Source of the DNA: Dyella_B sp035690825
GTDB lineage: Bacteria > Pseudomonadota > Gammaproteobacteria > Xanthomonadales > Rhodanobacteraceae
Assembly (NCBI RefSeq): GCF_051954575.1
Contig: NZ_JBQCHP010000001.1
Span: forward strand, 1 to 64,000
Direction: 5' to 3'
Length of the DNA stretch: 64,000 bases
Below the pieces are notes generated by a model that was not told the DNA's origin, ran no database searches, and worked only from the letters and a program-made list of their open reading frames with translations. The translations under genes and the position numbers were made by a program. Each line of letters begins with the position of its first letter. The first letter of the stretch is position 1. This document shows positions 34,439 to 42,518 of this stretch, one piece after another.

Positions 34439-34954
34439 ATGCTCGATATCCTGAAGCGTATTCATCGCACCGGCATGCTCAGCGAGGCGTTGCCCGTTCA
34501 CGACGGGCACGAAGTCCATGTCCGGCGTATTCACCAGCGGCTTCACCGTGTGTTCGGGCGCGCACTACGCATCCGCCATGTGGATGCCGGCTCCTGCAAC
34601 GGTTGCGAACTGGAAATTCAGGCACTGGCCAATCCGTACTACAACCTCGAAGGTACGGGCATTGCCTTTGTGGCGAGTCCACGCCATGCCGACGTGCTGC
34701 TGGTGACAGGCCCGGTTTCCGTCAACATGGAAGAGGCGCTGAAACGGGCCTATGAGGTCATGCCCGATCCCAAATGGGTGATCGCCGTCGGGGATTGCGG
34801 CGCCTGCGGCGGGATTTTTGGCATCAGTTACGCGTCACGCGGGCGGGTGAGCAACGTGGTTCCAGTCGACGCAACGATACCGGGTTGCCCCCCCGCGCCC
34901 CTGGCGCTGCTGCATGGCTTGCTGCTTATCACGCGTCATCCAAGGCAGCCGTGA
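34439..34954 (+). CDS. hyfI: HyfI-like (NuoB-type) [4Fe-4S] subunit
   Basis: 171 aa from the ATG at 34439, 7 nt behind the large-subunit stop. It carries the N2-type cluster ligands C53 and C56 (SCNGCE), C120 (GDCGACGG) and C150 (GCPP). So while the neighbour has lost the NiFe site, the nearest Fe-S cluster is intact, implying that electrons, possibly from a quinone or soluble carrier, still pass here. Last gene of the operon. No ferredoxin-like hyfA/hyfH and no hydrogenase maturation genes are near. Confidence 0.92.
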   Translation: MLDILKRIHRTGMLSEALPVHDGHEVHVRRIHQRLHRVFGRALRIRHVDAGSCNGCELEIQALANPYYNLEGTGIAFVASPRHADVLLVTGPVSVNMEEALKRAYEVMPDPKWVIAVGDCGACGGIFGISYASRGRVSNVVPVDATIPGCPPAPLALLHGLLLITRHPRQP

Positions 34955-34999
34955 CATCGCTGCATTAAAAACGCGATGCGGCACGAAAACCGATCGCGC

Positions 35000-36862
35000 T
35001 CATGTAATCTGCATCGGCACCTTCGTCGCCGGCGGCGAAGCTTCCTTGTCTTTCAGGAAACCTTGCAGCTGCTCACCCGACAAGGTCTCTTCCTTCAGCA
35101 GCGCGACAGCCGCCTGCTCGAGCACGTCGCGCTCCGCAGCAAGCATCGCGCGGGCACGCACGAATGCCTCGTCGACGAGTTCTCGCACGGCCTTGTCGAT
35201 CGCCGCCGCGGTCTGCTCGCTGTAATGTCGCCGCCACCATTCCTCGGTACGCGTGCCGAGCACGCTGGGCGCCTCGTTTTCGTAACTGACCTGCCCGAGT
35301 TCCGGCACCATGCCGTAGGCCAGCACCATGCTGCGGGCAATCGAGGTCGCTTTGGCCAGATCGTCCGCCGCGCCGGTTGACAGCTCGCCCAGCGCCAGCA
35401 CTTCGGCGGCGCGTCCGCCCAGCAGCACGGCCATCTTGTCGGCCAGTTCCGTGCGCGACATCAGGAAGCGGTCCTCGGTGGGGCGCTGGATGGTATAGCC
35501 CAACGCCGCGATGCCTCGCGGAATGATCGATACCTTTTGCACGCGGTCGGCGCCGGGAAGGGCGAGCGCGACCAGCGCGTGACCCAGTTCGTGATACGCC
35601 ACCGTGCGCCGCTCCTTTGGATTGAGCAGCCGGCTTTTCTTTTCCAACCCGGCAATGACGCGTTCGATGGCGTCGGTGAGATCACGGTTTTCGATCGCCT
35701 CGGCGCTGCGCCGCGTGGCGAGCAAGGCCGCTTCGTTCACCAGGTTGGCCAGATCCGCGCCAGTGAAGCCGGCGGTCAGCGCGGCGACGTCTTCCAACGA
35801 TACGGACGCGGCGAGTTTCACCTTGCGTGCATGCACGCCGAGTATCGCCAGCCGTCCAAACTTGTCGGGCCGGTCGACCAGCACCTGGCGATCGAAGCGG
35901 CCGGCACGCAGCAACGCCGGATCGAGTATTTCCGGACGATTGGTGGCGGCCAGCAAGACCACGCCGCTGCTTACGTCGAAACCGTCCAGTTCGGTGAGCA
36001 GCTGGTTGAGCGTTTGCTCCTTTTCGTCCTGGCCGCCGCTGACCGGCGAGATGCCGCGCGCGCGTCCCAGCGCATCCAGTTCGTCGATGAAGATGATGCA
36101 CGGCGCATGCGCACGTGCCTGCTGGAACAGGTCGCGCACGCGCGCCGCGCCCACGCCGACGAACAGCTCCACGAATTCCGAGCCGCTGATGGAGAAGAAC
36201 GGTACGCCCGCTTCACCCGCGACGGCGCGCGCAAGCAGCGTCTTGCCGGTGCCGGGCGGGCCCACCAGCAATACGCCTTTGGGTACGTGCGCACCCAGCC
36301 GGCCGTAGCCTTTGGGATCCTTGAGAAAGGCGATGATTTCCTTCAGCTCGTCCTTGGCTTCATCCACGCCGGCGACGTCCGCGAAGGTGGTGGAAATGGA
36401 CCGCTCCATGAAGATCTTCGCCTTGCTCTTGCCGATGGCCAGCATGCCGTCCGCGCCGGTGGTCTTGATCACCCGCCGCGACATGAACACCCAGAACGCC
36501 ACGATCAAGAGAAGCGGCAGCATCCAGGTGAAGAATTTTTCGAGCAGGCCCGGTGGAGGCTGCTGGCGGAACGTGACTTTGGCATCGGACAGTTCACGGG
36601 CGACATCCGGCGCCACGCGCTCGGTGATGAAGCGGTGCGGCTGGCCATCCTTGCCGGGCTTTTTATAGGTGCCTTCGAGGGTGGTGTCCGAGATGGTGAC
36701 GTCGGCAATCTCGCCCGCCTTCAGGGCCGTTTCGAACTGACTGTAGGCGATGACATCGGTGCTGCTGCGTACGGTGAAATAATTGTCGAGCGTGATGATG
36801 ATGGCCAACAGCGCCAAGGCATACCACACGCCGACGATGGCAGGCGGGCGCTGCAAGGCCAT
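35000..36862 (-). CDS. ftsH: FtsH-type ATP-dependent membrane zinc protease (accessory copy)
   Basis: 620 aa. TM1 about 10-28, a periplasmic part of 80 residues, TM2 about 112-129, then AAA+ with Walker A GPPGTGKT (201-208), Walker B IIFIDE (256-261) and SRH ATNRPEILDPALLRAGRFDR (about 306-325). The zinc site is HELGH (424-428; most FtsH have HEAGH) with an Asp near 500. It should extract and degrade membrane and short-lived proteins. It lies in a stress region with a flavodoxin gene rather than by rrmJ as the housekeeping ftsH usually does, so it is probably a second, condition-specific copy. Gap to flavodoxin is 3 nt. Confidence 0.92.
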   Translation of the reverse strand: MALQRPPAIVGVWYALALLAIIITLDNYFTVRSSTDVIAYSQFETALKAGEIADVTISDTTLEGTYKKPGKDGQPHRFITERVAPDVARELSDAKVTFRQQPPPGLLEKFFTWMLPLLLIVAFWVFMSRRVIKTTGADGMLAIGKSKAKIFMERSISTTFADVAGVDEAKDELKEIIAFLKDPKGYGRLGAHVPKGVLLVGPPGTGKTLLARAVAGEAGVPFFSISGSEFVELFVGVGAARVRDLFQQARAHAPCIIFIDELDALGRARGISPVSGGQDEKEQTLNQLLTELDGFDVSSGVVLLAATNRPEILDPALLRAGRFDRQVLVDRPDKFGRLAILGVHARKVKLAASVSLEDVAALTAGFTGADLANLVNEAALLATRRSAEAIENRDLTDAIERVIAGLEKKSRLLNPKERRTVAYHELGHALVALALPGADRVQKVSIIPRGIAALGYTIQRPTEDRFLMSRTELADKMAVLLGGRAAEVLALGELSTGAADDLAKATSIARSMVLAYGMVPELGQVSYENEAPSVLGTRTEEWWRRHYSEQTAAAIDKAVRELVDEAFVRARAMLAAERDVLEQAAVALLKEETLSGEQLQGFLKDKEASPPATKVPMQIT

Positions 36863-36865
36863 GGC

Positions 36866-37399
36866 TCAATGGCCATGCAGCGGCGCGGCATAGGGCGCCG
36901 GCGTTACGACGTCCCGCCAGCGTTCGGCATAGGAGAGCTTGGCCAGAAAGCGGTCGAGTTTCTGCAGGTGGCGCCGGTGCAAGAGATCGCTGCGGCGTAC
37001 GGCCAGCGTGGCAACGGGTGCCTTGCCGGTCAGGTTGCGCATGTCGTCAAAAGCGGTTTTATAGCCGCGGCCGCCATACGTGCAGAAATAGGCGATGGCG
37101 GGCAGAGCATGCGCGGCATCGTGCAGGAAACGCCGCATCGGGCACGACGCATGGGCCGCCCATACCGGCGTGCCAAGCAGGACCAGGTCATAGTCCGCCA
37201 GATCGACATCCAGCGGATCGATCGGCGGCAGCACGCCGCGCGAGGCCTGCAGCAGCGAACGCATATATCCCACCATGCCTGCCCTGGATCGCTGTTCTTG
37301 CAGGGCCACCAAGTCCGCGTCCAATTCCTCGGCGAGCTCGCCGGCCAGCGCCCTGGTGGCGCCGGAACGGCTGAAATAGATGATCAGTTTGCGGCTCAT
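36866..37399 (-). CDS. Flavodoxin-family protein
   Basis: 177 aa from the ATG at 37399 (GCAAGGCGTGACC upstream); a GTG 9 nt earlier is possible. An FMN-phosphate loop is visible at IIYFSRSGATRALA, and a second flavin-contact region at LLGTPVWAAHASCPMRRFL and FCTYGGRGYKTAFDDM, as in the MioC/flavodoxin_3 or WrbA-like group. It should carry low-potential electrons in the cytoplasm. First gene of a transcript with the FtsH-like protease, behind an FNR-type box. Confidence 0.87.
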   Translation of the reverse strand: MSRKLIIYFSRSGATRALAGELAEELDADLVALQEQRSRAGMVGYMRSLLQASRGVLPPIDPLDVDLADYDLVLLGTPVWAAHASCPMRRFLHDAAHALPAIAYFCTYGGRGYKTAFDDMRNLTGKAPVATLAVRRSDLLHRRHLQKLDRFLAKLSYAERWRDVVTPAPYAAPLHGH

Positions 37400-37463
37400 G
37401 GCGGTCACGCCTTGCTAGGGATCGTGTCTGCATGCATCGTCTTCCCGCACGCGATCGCGCGGC

Positions 37464-37477
37464 TTGATTACCGTCAA
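37464..37477 (-). promoter_or_regulatory. FNR/DNR-type box for the flavodoxin-FtsH operon
   Basis: Minus strand TTGACGGTAATCAA, one base off the dyad, 64 nt before the flavodoxin ATG. The expected -10 area gives only GACGAT, a weak match. Confidence 0.62.
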
Positions 37478-37510
37478 GCGCGGCGAGATTCGCAGGAAAT
37501 CATCATTTCG

Positions 37511-37524
37511 ATGACCTGGATCAA
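37511..37524 (+). promoter_or_regulatory. FNR/DNR-like half-degenerate box and -10 for the OmpA gene
   Basis: ATGACCTGGATCAA keeps the right half only, but TACAGT at 37546-37551 follows after exactly 21 nt, as at the other promoters here. It lies 69 nt before the OmpA-lipoprotein ATG. Confidence 0.58.
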
Positions 37525-37593
37525 TACGCGAAGGGGTTGCCTTCCTACAGTAAATCCGCCCTTTTTGTCGGGTTCACCGAGGAGGACTCATCC

Positions 37594-38193
37594 ATGCATG
37601 CCTATCAACGTTTTGTATATGTATCGCTGAGTACGCTGGCCATCGCGCTGGCCGGGTGCACCGGCTACGTGAAAAAAGCCGATTTCGATTCGGCCATCAG
37701 CGAGCTGCGTGCCAACGACCAGAAGCAGCAGCAGGAAATCGACAGCCTCACCCAGCAGATGCAACAGCGCTTCGCAGCCTACGATGCGAAGATCGCGCAG
37801 ATGAACGGACGCATCCGCGTCGATACGATTTCGCATTTCGCGTTCAACGATGCCACGCTGCGTGAGGAAGACAAGCCGCTGCTCAATGACTTCGCCAAGG
37901 TCGTTTCGGCCAACTTCCCGCAAGCCGTGATTACGGTGGAAGGCTTTGCCGATGCCGCGGGCGGCACGGGCTACAACCTTCGCCTGGGACATTCACGCGC
38001 CAATGCCGTGCGCGATTATCTGGTGAACACGGGCGGCTTGTCGGCCGACAAGGTGCGCACAGCCAGCTACGGCAAGGCGGTGAACCGCCAGGTGCTGAAA
38101 GGCAAATGGGGCGACGGCGCGGAATCGAACCGCCGCGTGACCCTGGTGGTGGATTTCGCCGGCACCCAGGCGCAGGCGTCGCCGCAAGGATGA
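37594..38193 (+). CDS. OmpA-domain outer-membrane lipoprotein
   Basis: 199 aa from the ATG at 37594, with a strong GAGGAGGACTCATCC site; an in-frame earlier start at 37537 lies in the promoter. Signal peptide with lipobox LAGC (C25 or nearby), a short coiled coil rich in Q (RANDQKQQQEIDSLTQQMQQ), and a C-terminal OmpA domain: SHFAFNDATL, VEGFADAAGGTGYNLRLGHSRANAVRDYL and SYGKAVNRQV, ending in ESNRRVTLVV. It should tether the outer membrane to peptidoglycan. The gene for a phosphoribosyltransferase fusion follows after 6 nt. Confidence 0.92.
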   Translation: MHAYQRFVYVSLSTLAIALAGCTGYVKKADFDSAISELRANDQKQQQEIDSLTQQMQQRFAAYDAKIAQMNGRIRVDTISHFAFNDATLREEDKPLLNDFAKVVSANFPQAVITVEGFADAAGGTGYNLRLGHSRANAVRDYLVNTGGLSADKVRTASYGKAVNRQVLKGKWGDGAESNRRVTLVVDFAGTQAQASPQG

Positions 38194-38199
38194 CGTGCC

Positions 38200-39516
38200 A
38201 TGGCGCCATGGCAAACCGATCGATTCCGTGATCGCATCGATGCCGGCGAACAACTTGCGGATGTCTTGTCGTCCCTGCGCGGCAAGCATCCGCTGGTGCT
38301 CGCCATTCCACGCGGCGGCGTGCCGATCGGGCGCATCATCGCCGACCGCTTGCAAGGCGAACTGGACGTGGTGCTGGTGCGAAAGCTCGGTGCCCCGGGG
38401 TATGCCGAATATGCGATCGGCGCGATCGACGAACACGGGCGCATGCAGATATCGCAGGAGGCAGCACGTGCCGGCGCCGACGAGCATTACCTGAAGCAGG
38501 AAGCGGCCACGCAACTGGCGCTGATACGCGCACGCCGCCAACGCTACAGCCCGCATCACAGCGCAATCGATCCGGCCGGACGTCTGGTGATCGTGGTAGA
38601 CGACGGCCTGGCAACCGGCGCCACCATGCATGCGGCCTTGCAGGCGGTGCGTGCGCATCGCCCTTCGCGCCTGATCTGCGCCATTCCGGTGGCTGCTCCG
38701 CAAAGCCTCGCCGCCATCGCCGGCATGGCCGATGACGTGGTGTATCTCTGCGCTCCGGCTTCGTTCCGCTCGGTGGGCCAGTTCTACCTGGATTTTCCGG
38801 CCGTCGACGATGAAGAGGTGGTGCGCCTGTTGCAGGGCAGTCCCGGTCCCGCGAAGGCCAGCGCCGAAGCCGTGGAGATCGGGGCCGACGACGTCGTGCT
38901 TCGCGGCGACCTGGAGATACCGAAAAACGCCACAGGGCTGGTGATTTTCGCGCACGGCAGCGGCAGCAACCGCAACAGTCCGCGCAACCGCCACGTAGCC
39001 CACGCGCTGCATTCGCACGGGTTGGCCACGCTGCTGTTCGATCTGCTGACCGAGGACGAATCCAGGGAGATCTCGCTGCGCTTCGATATCCCCAAGTTGA
39101 CGGCGCGCCTGGACGCGACCTTGCAATGGGCCATGCGGCACGCCAGCACCAAGTCGTTGCCGATCGGGCTGTTTGGCGCGAGCACCGGCGCGGCGGCGGC
39201 GCTAGTGCTCGCCGCGCGTTATCCCATGGCGGCGAAGGCCGTGGTGTCACGCGGCGGCCGGCCCGATCTGGCCGGGCATAGTGCACTCGCGCGCGTAAAG
39301 GCGCCGACGCTGCTGGTCGTCGGCGGCGCCGATAGCGAGGTCATCGCGCTCAATCGGGCGGCGCTCGGCGCGCTCACCTGCCACGCAGAAATGGTGCTGG
39401 TGCCAAACGCCACGCATCTGTTCGAAGAACCCGGCACGCTAGAACAAGTGGGGACTTTGGCTGCGAAATGGTTCCATCAGTGGTGCAACGCGCAGCCGTC
39501 CGGCATGCACGGCTGA
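38200..39516 (+). CDS. Phosphoribosyltransferase-alpha/beta-hydrolase fusion protein
   Basis: 438 aa. Residues 1-215 are a type I phosphoribosyltransferase: IPRGGVPIG at the start and the PRPP loop VIVVDDGLATGATM. Residues about 220-430 are an alpha/beta hydrolase of the dienelactone-hydrolase kind: VIFAHGSGSNRNSPRN, a nucleophile elbow GLFGASTGAA (Ser in G-A-S-T-G), and a late His in NATHLFEE with Asp in VVGGADSE. Such fusions occur in stress or dormancy loci of several bacteria, including mycobacterial DosR targets. Its substrates are unknown. It likely shares a transcript with the OmpA lipoprotein. Confidence 0.9.
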   Translation: MAPWQTDRFRDRIDAGEQLADVLSSLRGKHPLVLAIPRGGVPIGRIIADRLQGELDVVLVRKLGAPGYAEYAIGAIDEHGRMQISQEAARAGADEHYLKQEAATQLALIRARRQRYSPHHSAIDPAGRLVIVVDDGLATGATMHAALQAVRAHRPSRLICAIPVAAPQSLAAIAGMADDVVYLCAPASFRSVGQFYLDFPAVDDEEVVRLLQGSPGPAKASAEAVEIGADDVVLRGDLEIPKNATGLVIFAHGSGSNRNSPRNRHVAHALHSHGLATLLFDLLTEDESREISLRFDIPKLTARLDATLQWAMRHASTKSLPIGLFGASTGAAAALVLAARYPMAAKAVVSRGGRPDLAGHSALARVKAPTLLVVGGADSEVIALNRAALGALTCHAEMVLVPNATHLFEEPGTLEQVGTLAAKWFHQWCNAQPSGMHG

Positions 39517-39591
39517 AGAAAGCTTGTCGGGCCCTTGCGCGCCAGCAGCGAACAGAGGGTTACCGTCCGGCAGGCATGGCGGCGTAACGAA

Positions 39592-39605
39592 TTGACATGG
39601 GTCAA
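39592..39605 (+). promoter_or_regulatory. FNR/DNR-like box and -10 for the decaheme operon
   Basis: TTGACATGGGTCAA is a perfect TTGAC palindrome. TACGAT at 39627-39632 follows after 21 nt. The predicted start near 39639 leaves a leader of about 24 nt before the ATG at 39663. Confidence 0.75.
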
Positions 39606-39662
39606 ATGGGTTGTCGGCACACCGATTACGATGAAAAGACCGAATGACCATCATAGGTTTCC

Positions 39663-40877
39663 ATGACTACAGGCTTGCTCGCCGCCTGTATTGCCGGGGG
39701 ATTGCTTCTGCAGGCTGGCGTGTTTGCGGCCATCTGGTTTCGGCGCTGGACGTCGCGGCCGCCTGCCGCAGAACATCCACCGGTGCGGCCGATCGATCCG
39801 AAGCTCGCCTGGTCCGGATGGCGAGAGTTTTGTGTTGCCAATCGCACCTATGAAGATCCGGCGCATGCGAGTTGCTCCTTCTACCTCGTTCCCGTCGACG
39901 GCAAGCCGCTGCCGCCGTTCAAGCCCGGGCAATTTCTGACGTTCTCGATTCCGGTCGATCGCCATCGCTCTCTCGTGCGTTGCTATTCGTTGTCCGAGGA
40001 ACCAAGGACCGATCGATACCGAATCACCGTCAAACGCGTAGCGGCGCCGAGGGGGCGCCCGGAACTTCCGGCAGGTGCCTGTTCGAACTGGTTCCATGAC
40101 CGGATCCAGGTGGGCGATATTCTCAAAGTAAAGGCGCCGAACGGACGCTTCACAATCGACGAGGCGTTTGCCGGTCCCATCGTTTTTGTTGCCGGGGGCA
40201 TTGGAATCACTCCGCTCCTATGCATGCTGAAGTCGGTTCTCAACGGCAAGCCCGAGCGCAGCGTGTATATGTTCTACGGTGTTCGAAACGCCAGGGAGCA
40301 TGCTTTCAAGGCCGTCCTTGAGGATCTGGCCTCCCATCATCGTTCGTTGCGGCTGGTGATCGCATACAGCGCGCCGGATGCCGATGCGCTTCCTGGCAAG
40401 GACTACCATCACCGGGGCCACGTCGACATCGCGCTGCTTCGCAAAGAGCTTCCCTACGGCGGCGCCCAGTTCTACGTATGCGGTCCGCCGGCACTCATGG
40501 CATGCATGATTCCCGCCCTTCGCACATGGGGCGTTCCGGATAAGGACATACGTTACGAGGCATTCGGGCCGGCATCGGCGCAGGAGTCGGCCGAGACCGG
40601 CGGCGCTGCGGCGGCCTCGCAACCGTTCCAGGTGCGCTGGAGCCGCTCGGGGCAAACGCTGGTCTGGACAGGGGAGGACGCCAATCTGCTGAGCTTTGCG
40701 GAGCGGCACAACATTTATGTCGAATCCGGTTGCCGGTCGGGAAGCTGTGGCAGCTGCGAGACGAAAGTCGTTTCCGGAACGGTGCTGTATTCGGACGAGC
40801 CTGATCATCCCATTAGCCCCGGCTACTGCCTGTTGTGTGTCGGCCGCCCCGGTTCGGATCTCGCGCTGGAAGCATGA
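39663..40877 (+). CDS. Membrane-anchored FAD/NAD(P)H:2Fe-2S oxidoreductase
   Basis: 404 aa. An N-terminal helix (about 5-26) anchors it, followed by an FAD-binding barrel (PGQFLTFSIPV, RCYSLSE), an NAD-binding domain (VAGGIGITPLLCML; YVCGPPALM) and a C-terminal plant-type [2Fe-2S] ferredoxin with C357, C362, C365 and C392. It should take hydride from NAD(P)H and pass single electrons to the iron-sulphur centre. The order is like the reductase parts of Hmp or phenol hydroxylase, but without globin. The next gene encodes a cytochrome b, which is its probable partner. Confidence 0.9.
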   Translation: MTTGLLAACIAGGLLLQAGVFAAIWFRRWTSRPPAAEHPPVRPIDPKLAWSGWREFCVANRTYEDPAHASCSFYLVPVDGKPLPPFKPGQFLTFSIPVDRHRSLVRCYSLSEEPRTDRYRITVKRVAAPRGRPELPAGACSNWFHDRIQVGDILKVKAPNGRFTIDEAFAGPIVFVAGGIGITPLLCMLKSVLNGKPERSVYMFYGVRNAREHAFKAVLEDLASHHRSLRLVIAYSAPDADALPGKDYHHRGHVDIALLRKELPYGGAQFYVCGPPALMACMIPALRTWGVPDKDIRYEAFGPASAQESAETGGAAAASQPFQVRWSRSGQTLVWTGEDANLLSFAERHNIYVESGCRSGSCGSCETKVVSGTVLYSDEPDHPISPGYCLLCVGRPGSDLALEA

Positions 40878-40881
40878 CGCC

Positions 40882-41460
40882 ATGAAAGCGCGCCTTCTAA
40901 GTCACGAAGTGGCGCCATTCCTCGGGGCGATTTCACTCCTGGTGCTGGCCGCCCTGGGCTGTGATGCCGCCTTGCATTGGCTTGGTATCACCTGGGTGGG
41001 CCGTTACCTCGGCATCCCTGGGTTCATGCTCATTCTCGCCTCGTTCGTGTACTCGCTACGGAAACACCAGGTGATTACCGTCAGCAGTCCGGCAGTGCTG
41101 TTGCGCTGGCATCAACGGCTGGCCTGGTCCGGCGCTTTGCTGGTGCTGGTGCACGCCGGTATCCACTTCAATACGCTGCTCGGTTGGCTCGCGGTCGGGG
41201 CCATGATGGTGAATATCGTCAGCGGGCTGACCGGCAAGATCCTGTTGCGCCGCGCACGCGTGCGACTCGAAACCGCAAGAATGCAGATGCAGGCCAACGG
41301 TGCGGAGCTCAAGGAGATCGAAGACGAGCTCTACTGGGATAGCTTCACCTTCGATGCCGTAAGCCAGTGGCGCGCGGTGCATCGGCCGATAACGCTGGCC
41401 TTCATGACTTTGGCGCTGGCGCACATCGTGAGCATCCTGTTGTTGTGGGGATGGAAGTGA
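40882..41460 (+). CDS. Di-heme cytochrome b-like membrane protein
   Basis: 192 aa from the ATG at 40882, 4 nt behind the reductase stop. Five hydrophobic helices. Two helices each have spaced histidines suited to two stacked b hemes: HQRLAWSGALLVLVHAGIHF and HRPITLAFMTLALAHIV (pairs 13-14 residues apart), as in ferric-reductase/NADPH-oxidase-like membrane domains. It may therefore carry electrons from the FAD/2Fe-2S protein across the inner membrane. Its stop overlaps the decaheme start (TGATG). No exact family is assigned. Confidence 0.78.
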   Translation: MKARLLSHEVAPFLGAISLLVLAALGCDAALHWLGITWVGRYLGIPGFMLILASFVYSLRKHQVITVSSPAVLLRWHQRLAWSGALLVLVHAGIHFNTLLGWLAVGAMMVNIVSGLTGKILLRRARVRLETARMQMQANGAELKEIEDELYWDSFTFDAVSQWRAVHRPITLAFMTLALAHIVSILLLWGWK

Positions 41461-42308
41461 TGCGGCGCTGGATCCTTACCGTGGTGCTTCTGAATCTGTC
41501 GATTCTGATTGCGCTGGTATTTGTGTATCCGCAGTTGATGGTGAGTCCTGGGCCGTTGCGTCCGGCCCATGCGAAGCTGACGACGGATTGCTTCGCATGC
41601 CATTCACCCTTTGCCGGCGCGAGTGCCGAACGCTGCCTGTCTTGCCATGCGTTGAAGGACATCGGTTTGCGCACGACGGCAGGTATTCCGCTTGCCACCA
41701 GGGAGTGGCCAGCGTTCCATCAACAACTGGCGTCTGCCCGCTGTATGGATTGTCACGCCGAACATCAAAACACCACGCTTGGGCAGGTCGTTGCAAAACC
41801 GACTTTCTCGCATGAGCTTCTCGACGATTCGGTGCGGTCCGAGTGCAAGGCATGCCACCAACCACCCGAGACGGCGGTACACGCCAACACCGCGCTGGCC
41901 TGCAGCCAATGTCACGGCACCAGCAATTGGCGGCCCTCGTTGTTCGATCATCGCCTGCTTGCCCAGGCTGATCTTAAGCACTGCGCAGCCTGCCACATGC
42001 CACCCACGAACGATCTGCATAAAGGCGTCGGCGATACATGCGGCAGTTGCCATCAGACCGCGGCATGGAAGCCGGCTTCTTTCGATCATGGCCGTTTCTT
42101 CGCGCTCGAGGGGGTGCATGACGCACCCTGCGCAACGTGCCATGTGAACCATCGTTACGACACCTATACCTGTTACGGATGCCACGCGCACGACCCCGCA
42201 CGCGTAGCTCAGGAGCATCGTGAGGAAGGCATCACGGATACCAAGAACTGCGTACGTTGCCATCGCAGCGCACACGGCGAGGCCGGCGCGGAGCGAGAGC
42301 GCGATTGA
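41460..42308 (+). CDS. Membrane-anchored decaheme c-type cytochrome
   Basis: 282 aa from the ATG at 41460, overlapping the cytochrome b stop; GGGGATGGAAG serves as the ribosome binding site. A single N-terminal helix (ILTVVLLNLSILIALVFVYP) is followed by a periplasmic part with ten C-x-x-C-H heme sites: CFACH, CLSCH, CMDCH, CKACH, CSQCH, CAACH, CGSCH, CATCH, CYGCH and CVRCH. About one heme per 25 residues gives a wire-like electron carrier. Related multiheme proteins (cytochrome c3-like, NrfB/MtrA-like) move electrons between membrane and periplasmic or outer partners. The final acceptor cannot be read here. Confidence 0.92.
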   Translation: MRRWILTVVLLNLSILIALVFVYPQLMVSPGPLRPAHAKLTTDCFACHSPFAGASAERCLSCHALKDIGLRTTAGIPLATREWPAFHQQLASARCMDCHAEHQNTTLGQVVAKPTFSHELLDDSVRSECKACHQPPETAVHANTALACSQCHGTSNWRPSLFDHRLLAQADLKHCAACHMPPTNDLHKGVGDTCGSCHQTAAWKPASFDHGRFFALEGVHDAPCATCHVNHRYDTYTCYGCHAHDPARVAQEHREEGITDTKNCVRCHRSAHGEAGAERERD

Positions 42309-42367
42309 TCCGGTAGCGGTGCGGAAATCGGCAGGCCATGGCAGCCATTGCGGCAACGTTCCGGCAG

Positions 42368-42381
42368 TTGATCTACATCAA
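42368..42381 (+). promoter_or_regulatory. FNR/DNR box upstream of the di-heme peroxidase
   Basis: TTGATCTACATCAA is a perfect dyad 137 nt before the ATG, further than most sites in the window. I found no clear -10 at 21-22 nt. The spacer 42309-42518 otherwise shows no gene. Confidence 0.72.
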
Positions 42382-42518
42382 CATGCCAGCGGCCCATTGG
42401 TGCCTCACTGTTCTTCTTGGACCTGCCGCGGACCGGGCAAAAGCAGGACCAGCCATGGGGAAGGGCAAGGAAGAAGCTGGCAGGCCCCTACATGCACTTC
42501 TGACGAAGGAGAAGGACT

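Noticed and set aside
27792..34954. True [NiFe] hydrogenase-4 or formate hydrogenlyase
   Set aside because: All four NiFe-binding cysteines of the large subunit are replaced, and no formate dehydrogenase, ferredoxin subunits or maturation genes are present.
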